This document shows, in pieces, positions 8,420 through 17,981 of a stretch of 64,000 nt of DNA. The notes under the pieces are model-generated. The model saw nothing but the letters and a program-made list of their open reading frames with translations. It searched no databases and was not told the DNA's origin. The translations under genes and the position numbers were made by a program. Where the stretch lies: NCBI RefSeq assembly GCF_009905725.1, contig NZ_JAAAKV010000004.1, positions 248,001 to 312,000 of the forward strand, read 5' to 3'. Position 1 is the first letter of the stretch, and each line of letters begins with the position of its first letter. This DNA is from Emticicia sp. CRIBPO. GTDB lineage: Bacteria; Bacteroidota; Bacteroidia; Cytophagales; Spirosomataceae.

Positions 8420-10510
8420 GTGAAAAAGTTGATTTTCTTGTTGCTCCTGTCTGCAGGTGTTTCAGCACAAAGCCTGGATACACCCGCTTTTAATTTTGAC
8501 AGGAAGTCGGACCTGAAATATACCGACAGCCTGTTAAGGTCAACCAGGAAAAGGATATCTGAACTGGACGCCCTTCCGCCAAGCCCCCGGAGAGACACCG
8601 TGAGGTTTGAACTGAGCTCATTCCTGAGTTATGTATACCGCTCAGGCACTCATAAAACTGACAGTACTTATCACATTGCTGCTCAGCTGAGAACCATGGC
8701 AGCCAAGAAAGGCAACATCAAATATCAGTTGAGGGCGGTCATTTTCCTGGAGTATTATTTCAGGGTGATGAAGAAAGACTATGTGGAAGCCATGAAGCTT
8801 AATTTCGAAGCCCAGAAGCTGATGACCGGGAGCAGAGAAGAGGAAGAACGGAACCTGTGGAGGATCAACAATAACCTGGGGAAACTGACAGCCGTAATGA
8901 AAAAGTTCAGGGAATCGGTTGGGTATTACACTAAAGCCCTGGAGACTTTTGCACTGGATAAAAGGGCTGTTCCTGCCCAGCTGGCAGAAATATACCAGTC
9001 TGCGGGCTTAAGTTATAACCAGAACGGGGAATTTGAGAAATCATTGAGCAGCTATAAACAAGCCCTTCAGATCATCAAGGATAACCGGGGCAGCAACACT
9101 AATTTTGCTTACCTGTATGTGGATGTGGCGATGGCTGAAAAAGAACTGGGCCATTACAAAGAAGCATTGAACAGCCTGAACCTCTCCCTGCAATACTGGG
9201 AAAAATTGAAAAGCAAACCTGGGATTTCGACGGTTTACTGCGAAATGGCCAGGATTTACAACCACCTGGACGACTACCATGAATCAATACGCCTGGCAGA
9301 CCAGGCCCTTACTTTATCTGAGGGCTTGCCGGTGGTGAGGCTGAAGTCATACGAAGTGCTGGCCGCCGATTATGAAGCCCTGAAGCGTTTTGATGAAGCC
9401 CTGAAGTATCATAAGCTGTTTATGACAGAATCGGAAGCGGAAAGGAAGGCAAGTAAAACGTCTGAAATGCTGGCCCTGCAGGTGGAAGCCGAAAAAGAGA
9501 AACTGGAGATACGGTTGCTGCAGGAAAAAGAGATACAGGAACAGAAATACATCACCCTTCAGAAGCAGGAAGAGATAAACAGGATCAGGGGGCTGAGCGA
9601 AAGACAGAACCTGTTGAAAACGATTCAGAATAATGAATTGAGAAGTTTGCTGAACATACAAACACTTACTGCCGCTTCACAAAAGAAACAGACCCTGCAG
9701 GAGAATACGATTAAGCAACTGAAAATAAATGAGCTGAAACATCAGCTGGCTTCACAGGCTAAAAACCGCAATTTCCTTTTCAGCGGACTGGTTTTTATCA
9801 GCCTTTCCGGGTTGGTGCTGGTCTGGCTTAATTACAAGTTGAGGCATAAAAATAAACAGCTGAGTCAAAAGAACGCTGAAGTGGAAGCCGCCCTGGAAAA
9901 AGGGCGGACGAGTGAACGGAAGAGGGTTGCCACCGAGCTTCACGACAACGTAAACAGCATCCTGGCTTCCGTGAAAATGAGTTTGCAGGTTATCCAGCCC
10001 CAGACCGTCCACGAGAACAAAGTATATGAAAATGTAATAAAAATGGTAGACAACGCCACGAGGGAAGTCCGGCAGATTTCACACAACATGATGCCCGCCG
10101 AACTCGAAAAAGAAGGTTTTGATCATGCATTGCAAGGGCTGGTCACCCGGCTTAATCTTGGTGAAACAACCCGTTTTGAACTCAGCCTGAACGGATTTAA
10201 GAATAATTTCTCCTCAGAAATTACTTTTAACCTTTACATGATTTGCCTGGAATTGTGCCAGAATATCCAGAAGCACACAGAAGCGGCTAAGGCTAATATA
10301 GACTTCAATTGTACAGACCGTCAGCTGATCATGTCGGTTTCTGATAACGGAAAAGGTTTTGAGAAAGGCAACATGTCGGAAGGCATGGGACTTAAAAATA
10401 TAAGGCACCGGGCCAAGTCCATCGGAGCCGACCTGAGGATACAATCACAGCAAGGGGAGGGCACCGTTGTTTTTGTCAGGCTTCCGCTCAATCAATCAAA
10501 CCATGCTTAA
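8420..10510 (+). CDS. TPR-containing sensor histidine kinase (HisKA_3, NarL-partner type)
   Basis: 696 residues: signal peptide (1-16), about six TPR-like helical repeats (60-340), a long coiled coil rich in Q/E/K (345-445), one transmembrane helix (~451-471), then a HisKA_3 dimerisation domain with ELHDNVN near residue 508 (phospho-acceptor His) and a HATPase_c domain with NIQKHTEA, SDNGKGF and GMGLKNIRHR. This is the common Bacteroidota architecture in which an exported TPR sensor controls a LuxR-type regulator. The likely partner is the response regulator encoded convergently at 10488-11117; the two coding regions overlap by 23 bp at their 3' ends. The signal sensed is unknown. Confidence 0.9.
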   Translation: MKKLIFLLLLSAGVSAQSLDTPAFNFDRKSDLKYTDSLLRSTRKRISELDALPPSPRRDTVRFELSSFLSYVYRSGTHKTDSTYHIAAQLRTMAAKKGNIKYQLRAVIFLEYYFRVMKKDYVEAMKLNFEAQKLMTGSREEEERNLWRINNNLGKLTAVMKKFRESVGYYTKALETFALDKRAVPAQLAEIYQSAGLSYNQNGEFEKSLSSYKQALQIIKDNRGSNTNFAYLYVDVAMAEKELGHYKEALNSLNLSLQYWEKLKSKPGISTVYCEMARIYNHLDDYHESIRLADQALTLSEGLPVVRLKSYEVLAADYEALKRFDEALKYHKLFMTESEAERKASKTSEMLALQVEAEKEKLEIRLLQEKEIQEQKYITLQKQEEINRIRGLSERQNLLKTIQNNELRSLLNIQTLTAASQKKQTLQENTIKQLKINELKHQLASQAKNRNFLFSGLVFISLSGLVLVWLNYKLRHKNKQLSQKNAEVEAALEKGRTSERKRVATELHDNVNSILASVKMSLQVIQPQTVHENKVYENVIKMVDNATREVRQISHNMMPAELEKEGFDHALQGLVTRLNLGETTRFELSLNGFKNNFSSEITFNLYMICLELCQNIQKHTEAAKANIDFNCTDRQLIMSVSDNGKGFEKGNMSEGMGLKNIRHRAKSIGADLRIQSQQGEGTVVFVRLPLNQSNHA

Positions 10511-11117
10511 GAGCATACTTCAGCAAGCCAAGGGAGCTGTTGATGCCAAGTTTTTTGTACAGGTTTTTCCTGTGGGTTTCCACAGTATTGAAGCTAATGA
10601 ATAACTTTTCTGCAATCTGGGTACTCGAAAGCTCCGATACAATCAGTTTCAGGATTTCCAACTCACGGTCTGATAAGGGAACGGCTGCAAGCGGAACATC
10701 CTGGGGTTTGGTCAGGCTCATGATCACCCCGTTGCTGAAATAAGGCTTCCCGCCGGCCAGTACCCTGATAGCGTTTTCGAGTTCGGATTTATTAGCGGTT
10801 TTCAGCAAATATCCGGAAGCTCCCGCTTGCAGGGCCTCTCTGACGTGAGCGGCTTCGTCAGACATCGTTAAAATAAGGACTTTGACAGCAGGGTGTTTCT
10901 GGCGGACTTTCAGGATCACCTCAATACCACCCATCAGGGGCATCTGGAGATCGCAGATGAGTACATCCGTTTCATAAGCCTCCAGCAACTTCATGACATC
11001 TATTCCGTTGGCGGCCGTGGCCACCAGCTCCAGTCCGTCAATGGTGTGAAGTAACATGCTCATACTTTCGAGAAACATCTGGTGGTCGTCTGCAAGAAGG
11101 ATCTTTATGGTTGCCAA
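10488..11117 (-). CDS. NarL/FixJ-family response regulator (REC + LuxR HTH)
   Basis: 209 residues. The receiver domain has the acidic pocket near the N-terminus (LADDH), the phospho-acceptor Asp in LICDLQMP near residue 56 and the conserved Lys in GYLLKTA near 108. A LuxR-type helix-turn-helix occupies residues ~148-209 (LSDRELEILKLI, IAEKLFISFNTVETHRKNLYKKL). It is encoded opposite its probable kinase and its last 23 bp overlap the kinase's 3' end, unlike the usual co-directional kinase-regulator operon. No domain is missing, so it should be a working transcription factor. Confidence 0.92.
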   Translation of the reverse strand: MATIKILLADDHQMFLESMSMLLHTIDGLELVATAANGIDVMKLLEAYETDVLICDLQMPLMGGIEVILKVRQKHPAVKVLILTMSDEAAHVREALQAGASGYLLKTANKSELENAIRVLAGGKPYFSNGVIMSLTKPQDVPLAAVPLSDRELEILKLIVSELSSTQIAEKLFISFNTVETHRKNLYKKLGINSSLGLLKYALKHGLID

Positions 11118-11194
11118 GATTTTATTTTTAATTCTTTACCGATAGATATGGACAAGATATTAAAAAATAAAGCCCGAACCAAGGAGGTCTTTGA

Positions 11195-12045
11195 CTAATT
11201 GTGAGGTAATTTCTCCCTGGTCAGGAGGGCAACGCCTGTCCAGTACAACAGGATAAAGGGTATGCCCGGAATAAAAAACAGGAACAGGAACTCAAATCCT
11301 TTCGGTAAGTGCATTTCGGTTACCAGGATGACCGTTGCCGAAATGATCCCCATCAGACCGATCAGGCAAGTGAGGACAGGACTCCAGATTTTTACTTTTC
11401 GCAGTTGATACAAGCGGATCGCTAACCACATGACAATCGAAAACTGGATTAAACGCCCCGTAGCCCCGGGAATAATCACATGAATATTATCATAGGATTT
11501 GACAAAATCATCCGCATTTTTGCCTTCATCCGTCCATTTCTTTAATCCTTCCGGATATAAATAATGATGTGAAAACTCCCAGATCATTTCTGCAAAAGCA
11601 AGTACAAACAATACTGCCATTATCCATTTGAGTGGATTTGTCAATTGGAAAGTATTATTCCTGAACTGTATAGCAGCATAAAATCCGAATAATAGTGCCG
11701 CAATAAAGAGCACAATATATCTGAAATGCTCTCTTTCGGGGTGCTGCAGCATTACGATACTTAAGTCAGGCGGTGCAGCCAACCCGGTTATTCCCACAAT
11801 GACAGTACCGATAAGAAAGAGGGGGGGCCTCCTGATACAGGGGTGTTAAATGATTGCCCGTACCGCCGGATGATAAGAAATAAAATCAACCCGATGGCAA
11901 GAGTGACCAATGTGAGTATTAACACATAACTGGTCATGCTGTTTCCCTCTTTATAAGGAGTGAATTTAGCTATCAGATTTCCGGTCAGGAACGGAAAAAA
12001 AATGAGAAAGAAGACGAGCAGGGTTCGTAAGATTTGCTTTGCCAT
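11195..12045 (-). pseudogene. multi-spanning membrane protein gene, frameshifted in a C7 tract (paralogue of 5529-6344)
   Basis: Two overlapping frames encode the two parts of one protein. The first (12045 to 11788) starts MAKQILRTL, runs through two membrane segments to NTPVSGGPP and then goes out of frame. The second continues from about 11818 to 11195 with LFLIGTVIVGITG and five more membrane segments. Together they align with the intact 271-residue protein at 5529-6344 (shared NTPV, HFRYI/KFRYI, GKNADDF/GKNAADF, YWTG/YWLG). The switch falls in a run of seven C on the coding strand (plus-strand G run 11821-11827); eight C would restore one continuous frame. It is therefore a sequencing error, a recent disruption, or a phase-variable tract. 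Function unknown. Confidence 0.8.
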
Positions 12046-12159
12046 GTCATTAGATTTTTTACTGAAGTTCTGTTTTATGCTCCTCTTAAAAAAAGAAATG
12101 ATGGTAGGCAGGTGTTTTTTTACGGAGAACGGAATGATTGCTTAGGTAAACTGCAAAAT

Positions 12160-12183
12160 GGTCGTTCCCTCAGAAAAACGACC
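12160..12183. promoter_or_regulatory. inverted repeat upstream of the LytS-type kinase
   Basis: GGTCGTT (12160-12166) and AACGACC (12177-12183) are separated by 10 nt. It lies 64 bp ahead of the kinase ATG, between divergent genes. It could be an operator or a small RNA hairpin; no T-run follows, so it is not a standard terminator. Confidence 0.35.
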
Positions 12184-12246
12184 GTTCACCATCATAATTA
12201 GGTAAATGCAAAAAACATAGCTAATTTTAGTTGATACCACGATGAT

Positions 12247-14247
12247 ATGAAACGGATCATTTTAATGATATTCATTTTGCTGACAGGCCCTGCTAAACTG
12301 CCTGCCCAGGATACCTTAGTGCTTGATGGTCAGCCCGGATGGAAGAAAGGTCTCCCGATCTTCAGGTATTGTGTGTTTTATCAGGAAAACGGAGATGAAC
12401 CTTTAACTTTTGAGGCCGTTAAAGAGCAGTTGTTTATACCATATGCCGACAGCCTCAGGCAGGTACATCCATATAACAGGCCATTGCTCGTTCAATGGCT
12501 GAAATTCACGATTACAAATAGATCAGCAACAGATACGATAAACCTGAGGCTTGCCACCGGTGCTCATTACTTTACCCGTTTATATGATGCAGCAGGATTT
12601 GTTACAAAAAGTGGTATTTATGAGACCGGCGTATCGGGTTATGAAAAGGGTACGCTTCCGCTGATAGTGAAACCGGGCAGTACACAGACGTTCTGGCTGA
12701 GAACTGAAGACCGGCAAGGCCTGATGACGCCTGCCTGGATAGGTCTGGAAACTCCCTATTCCTTTCTTGATGGCAGTCTGGAGGGTGCCCTGCGTGACAA
12801 ACTGCTCCTTCTTTTCCTGGCCATGCTGACGGGCTGCCTGTTTTTTATATCCGTTTTTGCGGCTTACCAGTATTTTCTGTATAAAGACAGGGCTTTCTTA
12901 TGGTACATGGCTTATACCATATCTTCGGCATTGGTCGGGCTTTTCTGGATAGACATCCGCCACATTTTCGGGCTGTTCTCTTCTTTCTTTCATGACCTTA
13001 TGTTTTCTGTCTTCCTGTTTATTGTGCCGGTCCTCTACAGCCTTTTTGTGGGTAAAATGCTTGAACTGCCGCAACAGTTCAGAAAAACCTGGATCGTGGT
13101 ACAATGCCTGCTGGTAGTCGCATGCCTTCAGATGCTGATGGAATTTGCCACCGTACGTACGGGAAGGTTTGTGTTTACTGACTACTACGGATATTTTGTA
13201 TCCATGGTCCCGGTGGCTTTGTTAAACGTCATCTTGTTGGTGCTGACCGCGATGAGCACTAATAAAGTAAAATGGTTTATGTTTGGAGGCCTGATGAGCA
13301 TGCTGGCACTCTGGTGCATGCCGATGCTGATTTTCCCGAACGTCGAATTCCGTACAGATGCCATTACCATGGTGCTGATATTTATTCCCTTTTATTTTAT
13401 GCTCGGACTCACGATAGAAGCCGTTTGTTTTTCATTTGCCTTGTCCTACCGGAGCAAACTGGTGCTGATAGAAAAAAATAACCTTCAGGCATCCTACGCA
13501 AAAGACCTGGAAGAACAATTGAAGATAAGGACAGGAGAACTGGAAGAACAGGGCAAAGCCGCCGAAGTACAAAAGATAAAACAGGTGGCGGCGGAGTTTG
13601 AACAAAAAATTGCGGAGACGGAAATGACGGCCCTGAGGGCACAGATGAATCCCCATTTTATATTCAATTGCCTTAACTCCATTAAGCTATATACCCTTGA
13701 GAATGATTCTAAAACAGCTTCTGAATACCTGACCATCTTTTCACAATTGATAAGACTGGTGCTGGAGAATTCCCGCTCGGAAAAGATCTCTCTGCAGAAA
13801 GAACTGGAAACGCTGAGACTGTATATTGAGCTGGAAGCGATGCGGTTTAAGGATAAAGTGAAATACACCATCAACGTAGACCCGGAAATTGACCGGGAAT
13901 ATACAGAGATCCCTCCTTTGCTGATACAGCCTTATGTCGAGAATGCCATCTGGCACGGGTTGATGCACAAGAAAAGCGGCGGCCTTATTGCGATTAATGT
14001 CACCCAGCCGACGGAAAATTCCCTGCTGGTGGAAATAACAGACGATGGGGTGGGCAGGCAGCAGGCAGCTGAATATGAAAGCAAATCAGCTGTCAGGAAA
14101 AAATCATTCGGGCTGAAAATGACCTCAGAGCGGATTGAGGCCATTAACCAGTTGTATAAAATGGAGGCTGAAGTACAGATTACCGATATAAAAAACGGCG
14201 GTGATAAACCGGCCGGAACAAAAGTGAATATCAAAATCCCCCTGTGA
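12247..14247 (+). CDS. LytS-family sensor histidine kinase with 7TMR-DISM sensor
   Basis: 666 residues. Signal peptide (1-20), an extracytoplasmic beta-rich domain of the 7TMR-DISMED2 kind (~25-175), seven transmembrane helices (~180-405), a coiled coil (~415-462), a His_kinase domain (PF06580 type) with MNPHFIFNCLNS near residue 466, and a HATPase domain with YVENAIWHGL and DDGVGR. This is the classic Bacteroidota 7TM-DISM/LytS design; the DISMED2 domain resembles carbohydrate-binding folds, so a sugar-like ligand is possible but not shown. Seven bp after its stop begins the LytTR regulator, so the two form a two-gene operon. Confidence 0.92.
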   Translation: MKRIILMIFILLTGPAKLPAQDTLVLDGQPGWKKGLPIFRYCVFYQENGDEPLTFEAVKEQLFIPYADSLRQVHPYNRPLLVQWLKFTITNRSATDTINLRLATGAHYFTRLYDAAGFVTKSGIYETGVSGYEKGTLPLIVKPGSTQTFWLRTEDRQGLMTPAWIGLETPYSFLDGSLEGALRDKLLLLFLAMLTGCLFFISVFAAYQYFLYKDRAFLWYMAYTISSALVGLFWIDIRHIFGLFSSFFHDLMFSVFLFIVPVLYSLFVGKMLELPQQFRKTWIVVQCLLVVACLQMLMEFATVRTGRFVFTDYYGYFVSMVPVALLNVILLVLTAMSTNKVKWFMFGGLMSMLALWCMPMLIFPNVEFRTDAITMVLIFIPFYFMLGLTIEAVCFSFALSYRSKLVLIEKNNLQASYAKDLEEQLKIRTGELEEQGKAAEVQKIKQVAAEFEQKIAETEMTALRAQMNPHFIFNCLNSIKLYTLENDSKTASEYLTIFSQLIRLVLENSRSEKISLQKELETLRLYIELEAMRFKDKVKYTINVDPEIDREYTEIPPLLIQPYVENAIWHGLMHKKSGGLIAINVTQPTENSLLVEITDDGVGRQQAAEYESKSAVRKKSFGLKMTSERIEAINQLYKMEAEVQITDIKNGGDKPAGTKVNIKIPL

Positions 14248-14254
14248 AACGCTT

Positions 14255-15001
14255 ATGCTCAAGGCCATTATCATAGATGACGAACCCGACTGCGTGAAAT
14301 TGCTTTCACTGCAGTTAAAGATGTATTGTCCCCAGGTGCAGGTAGTGGCAGAATGCACAGAAAGTGAAGAAGGATTACTACAGATAACAGAACGGCAGCC
14401 CGACCTGGTTTTTCTTGATATAGAAATGCCGGTCATGAACGGCTTTCAGTTGCTCGAAAAAATAGGCCATATTCCGTTCAGCCTGGTGTTTGTAACGGCC
14501 TATGATCAGTTTGCCGTAAAAGCCTTTCGTTTCAGTGCCCTCGATTATCTGCTGAAGCCCATTGACGGGAAAGACCTGAAGGCCGCAGTTGAAAAAGCTG
14601 AACAACGCCGCTGGCCACAGACACAGCAACTCAGTTTGCTCAGACAACAATGGAAGGGAGATGTTAAAATACTGCCCGATAAAATCGCTTTGCCCTATCA
14701 GAATGGCGTCACTTTTGCAGAACTGAAGCAGATCATCTGTTGTGAATCGGAAAATAACTATACCCGGATCCATACGGCAGATGGTCATCATTATGTGGTG
14801 GCCAAGACCCTCGGAGACATACAGGAAGTGCTGGAAGAAAGGAATTTTCTGAGGATTCACCGGCGGTATCTCATCAACCTGGACCACATCAAAAAATACG
14901 TGCGTGGCGAAGGGAACTATGTCATCATGTCAAACGATCAGAGCATTCCTGTGGCCCGTAATCAGAAAGAAAAACTGATCGGCAGGTTTGGATGGTTATA
15001 A
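14255..15001 (+). CDS. LytTR-family response regulator
   Basis: 248 residues. The receiver domain carries DDEPD near residue 8, phospho-acceptor Asp in LVFLDIEMP near 54 and Lys in DYLLKPI near 103. A LytTR DNA-binding domain covers ~150-248 (CCESENNYTRIHT, FLRIHRRYLINLDHI). It is the second gene of the operon with the kinase at 12247 and is followed by a strong hairpin at 15018-15045. It most likely activates a nearby or remote target through LytTR direct repeats, but no target can be identified from sequence alone. Confidence 0.93.
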   Translation: MLKAIIIDDEPDCVKLLSLQLKMYCPQVQVVAECTESEEGLLQITERQPDLVFLDIEMPVMNGFQLLEKIGHIPFSLVFVTAYDQFAVKAFRFSALDYLLKPIDGKDLKAAVEKAEQRRWPQTQQLSLLRQQWKGDVKILPDKIALPYQNGVTFAELKQIICCESENNYTRIHTADGHHYVVAKTLGDIQEVLEERNFLRIHRRYLINLDHIKKYVRGEGNYVIMSNDQSIPVARNQKEKLIGRFGWL

Positions 15002-15017
15002 AAACGCATACAAAACC

Positions 15018-15045
15018 AAAGCCCGGACCATGTGGCCCGGGCTTT
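15018..15045. terminator. bidirectional hairpin terminator between convergent genes
   Basis: AAAGCCCGG (15018-15026) pairs with CCGGGCTTT (15037-15045) across a 10-nt loop. It lies 17 bp after the LytTR stop and 23 bp from the stop of the oppositely oriented lipoprotein gene, so it can serve both. Confidence 0.75.
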
Positions 15046-15067
15046 GTATATTGAAAAGATAAAACCC

Positions 15068-15910
15068 TTAATTACATCCCTGGAACGAATAATTGTTAAG
15101 AATTTCTCCTTTGGCAGTGCTCCACAGACTCTGTTCCACAAATCCCTTGGCATTTACTTTCTGGGTATTCAGAGTGTAGGAATTGACCAGGACTATTTTT
15201 CCTTCCAGGTCGGTAGCATACAGTTCCATCACAGACCCTATGCCCGGATCCACTTTCGGGAAGGCATAACCCAAAGGCAGCTCGTAAGGAACGCCGTGTT
15301 CCATGAGATAGCTTTCGGCCGATTTTACCGGTGTTCCGGCAGGTTTGATGATCTGACGGTACTTAAGATCACCCTTCAGAAGCACCACTTCATATTTGGT
15401 CTGAACACCCTGTGCATTGTATTCAAAAATATGTTTTGAATCGGTAGGGGCGTCTCCGAACTCATTAGTGTATTCAATGATCCTGCCTTCCTGATCGTAT
15501 TTTATGCGGTGAGTTCCCCATACACCGATGTCGTTTTTGGGGTCAACCATGGTCACGGTGCTGATGCGGCCGTTTTCATAAGCATATTTTTCTTTAAAGG
15601 CCAGTTCGCCGCCTATCGTACAAATGCTTGAAATCAGCAGGTTTTTGTCGTCATAGGTAAGATCGAATTTGGTGTTATAACCATCTTTGGAGAGATTGAA
15701 CGTTTTGACGAGGCCCTTTTCATTATAGGCAAAACTTCTGGAACCGGTGCCTGTGCTCTGAAAACCAGCCAGATAACAACCTTGCGGCGTGACGGAACCG
15801 TCACCATCTTTTTTACAGGACAAAGGAAGAAGTGCTAAGGCAATCAGTACTGAAACGAGAGATAATTTTAATTTCAAGGCTTTTGTTTTTTTGTATCCGG
15901 CAAAGTTCAT
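15068..15910 (-). CDS. lipoprotein of unknown function with YD-like repeats
   Basis: 280 residues from the ATG at 15910; a TTG three codons earlier is in frame but less likely. A lysine-rich N-terminus and hydrophobic stretch lead to a lipobox (LPLSC, Cys near residue 32), followed by KKDGDG, so it is a lipoprotein. The mature part holds short repeated strands such as YNEKGLVKTF, YDDKNLLISS, YENGRISTV and YDQEGRIIEY, which resemble the repeat units of RHS/YD or DUF4595-like cell-surface proteins. No enzymatic motif is seen. It converges on the LytTR gene and is likely monocistronic. Confidence 0.7.
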   Translation of the reverse strand: MNFAGYKKTKALKLKLSLVSVLIALALLPLSCKKDGDGSVTPQGCYLAGFQSTGTGSRSFAYNEKGLVKTFNLSKDGYNTKFDLTYDDKNLLISSICTIGGELAFKEKYAYENGRISTVTMVDPKNDIGVWGTHRIKYDQEGRIIEYTNEFGDAPTDSKHIFEYNAQGVQTKYEVVLLKGDLKYRQIIKPAGTPVKSAESYLMEHGVPYELPLGYAFPKVDPGIGSVMELYATDLEGKIVLVNSYTLNTQKVNAKGFVEQSLWSTAKGEILNNYSFQGCN

Positions 15911-16042
15911 TAAAATCAACCATTATTTCCAACGCTTGATGAATACTTTTTTATATCTCCTCTGTAAAAAAAGCCGGTTATGATGAATCGGAAGGAAATA
16001 AAAAGGGGAGTGGCGTTTAATATTTGGGGTGACGGATTTATT

Positions 16043-17650
16043 TTAAGGATTAGACAACTCAATTCTATCCACTTTAAAAACATAGATAGTATCTACAGGA
16101 CTTAAAGATAACCGCCAGACCGGGTTGTGGATCGAAGAAGAATATAAACTCGCAAGTCTGCTGCCCGAAACAAAAGTAAGCAGGCTGGCGTCTTTCCATT
16201 TTTTATCCACCAGGCTGAGTTTTAAAGCCGGGTTGATCGTTTGCCTGACTATATCCCGTGGGTATACCAGGTAGTCACCTTCCTTAACTTCTGAAGTTTG
16301 GGTGCCATAAATTTTCATATTATTTTTACGGGCATACCATTGCCAGCCCCAGTGACCTGCCGCCCAGACTGTCTGGTTTTGAGGAATCTCAATAACCCCG
16401 ACCATTTCCCGGTAATAGTCAGCGGTTTTCCAATCTGAAATACCCAGTATCAGACCCAGAATTACGGTAAGTACAACAGCGGTCTGCACCAGGAATTTCC
16501 CGGCTTGCTCCATAAGCGGACTACTGACCAGGAGAAGAAAAGGAATAATTAAGAGAATATGACGGGTGGCCATAAAAGGAGCGAAGAGAACCATAAAGCT
16601 AGCCAATGCCCCAATGATAAGCCACAAAATAAAAGTATCGGAACTGATAAAATTCTTTAAATCAATTAGTTTTCCATGTTTAATGGCATCAAAAAGTAAT
16701 GCAAAGGCAATCAACAGGCCATTACTGATGAATACATAATTAAGAAGTTGTCCGAAGATATGAATCTCAATGATACCCGTCCACACAAAAAGCCCATAGG
16801 AAATGACAGCGAAGAAAAAACAAAACGAAAGCCACTTTAGGGCTGAAAACCCTTTGGGAATCAGGCAGATACTGAGAGGTGAAACAGCTCCCACGCAGGC
16901 AATGAATTCTATGATGCGGACCGGGCGGAATTCATTTCTCGGCCTGTTAAAAATGTGCACCGAGCCAAACTCCTGTACATTCCAGAATGACCATCCTGCA
17001 AGCATAAAAACCGGAATCAGCAAAACGGGCAGGTACTTAAAGTCACGCCGGATGAGCATGACCAGTAAAATAACCACCAGTAAAGGAAGAAGCGAGTACT
17101 TGATCAAAAGTCCAAGGCCAATGCAAAGTGCTGACAGGCAATAGTATAATAGCTTTTGCTCTTTCCCGGACTTAAGGAGATAATAAGCCGAAATTAAAAC
17201 CAGGGATAGCACCGGAACATCTACCATCACGTTCTGATTGATGATGAATGCAGGACAAAAAGCCAGGAAAATCAGCAGGATACGGGGCTTTCCAACACGC
17301 AAAAAAACAGCTGTTTTATAAAAATAATACAGAACCAGGAAAGTGAAAACGGATTCCATTAAATGCAGCGGGATTTCGCCCATCCCGAACAAAAACGAAG
17401 TGAATGCAACCAGGTAAAAAAACAGGACCGGCTGATTGTGACTGTACATCGGGGTGGGGTCATCAGCCCAGTTGATCAGCCCTGACATGGGTTTCAAAGG
17501 GTTTTCTCTGAGCCACTGCCCGGCCTCAAGATGAAAAGTATCATCAATATGGAAAGCCTTATCGATATTGATGGCCGTCAGTATCAGCCATAGCAAAAAG
17601 ATAAGAAAAATGTCTTTTCTGAAAAAACCGGGTAACTTCAATCCTGTCAT
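16043..17650 (-). CDS. GT39/ArnT-like membrane glycosyltransferase
   Basis: 535 residues with about eleven to twelve transmembrane segments. The first loop has the acidic signature HIDDTFHLEAGQWL near residues 34-47, matching the catalytic Asp region of polyprenyl-phosphate-dependent GT-C enzymes (PMT/ArnT group), and a further loop reads SHNQPVLFFY. A soluble C-terminal domain follows the last helix (~410-535). Such enzymes transfer a sugar from a lipid carrier to protein or lipid in the periplasm. The acceptor is unknown, and no other glycan genes are adjacent. Confidence 0.75.
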   Translation of the reverse strand: MTGLKLPGFFRKDIFLIFLLWLILTAINIDKAFHIDDTFHLEAGQWLRENPLKPMSGLINWADDPTPMYSHNQPVLFFYLVAFTSFLFGMGEIPLHLMESVFTFLVLYYFYKTAVFLRVGKPRILLIFLAFCPAFIINQNVMVDVPVLSLVLISAYYLLKSGKEQKLLYYCLSALCIGLGLLIKYSLLPLLVVILLVMLIRRDFKYLPVLLIPVFMLAGWSFWNVQEFGSVHIFNRPRNEFRPVRIIEFIACVGAVSPLSICLIPKGFSALKWLSFCFFFAVISYGLFVWTGIIEIHIFGQLLNYVFISNGLLIAFALLFDAIKHGKLIDLKNFISSDTFILWLIIGALASFMVLFAPFMATRHILLIIPFLLLVSSPLMEQAGKFLVQTAVVLTVILGLILGISDWKTADYYREMVGVIEIPQNQTVWAAGHWGWQWYARKNNMKIYGTQTSEVKEGDYLVYPRDIVRQTINPALKLSLVDKKWKDASLLTFVSGSRLASLYSSSIHNPVWRLSLSPVDTIYVFKVDRIELSNP

Positions 17651-17981
17651 TAAAACCTGTATTCAGTCATCAATAGCTTGCAGATAAACTTAGTTTAAAA
17701 TGTCCGGCAGGACATAATGAGCGACTAAAGTACAAAGATTTATTGGTTATTTTAAAAGATGCGGAGGGGTTTTGTATATTTTAATATCTGATAAAGGAAG
17801 CTTTACTTTTATTGTATAGAAAACCTGGAATCGGACATCGGGAGGGCTCCGGACTCCGCTCAGCCTGACAGTAAGAAAGATAATGCTTTGCCTTGTTATT
17901 GTTTTAAGGTATTTATTCCGGCAGCGGAGGTTTGTTTAAGCCAGGTGCAGGATGATACTCCCGCACCTGGCTTAAAATTGT
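17651..17981. other. 331-bp intergenic region between GT39-like gene and outer-membrane protein gene
   Basis: It must hold the promoter of the glycosyltransferase (leftward, from 17650), though no clear TAnnTTTG element was found. It also holds a 14-bp perfect hairpin at its right end (17935-17976). The rest, including a GC-rich stretch near 17838-17872, shows no gene or recognised repeat. Confidence 0.6.
17935..17976 (-). terminator. long hairpin downstream of the outer-membrane beta-barrel gene
   Basis: TTTAAGCCAGGTGC (17935-17948) and GCACCTGGCTTAAA (17963-17976) form a perfect 14-bp stem with a 14-nt loop, 5 bp after the stop of the 17982-20429 gene. There is no T-run, but the position fits transcript 3'-end formation. 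Confidence 0.65.
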
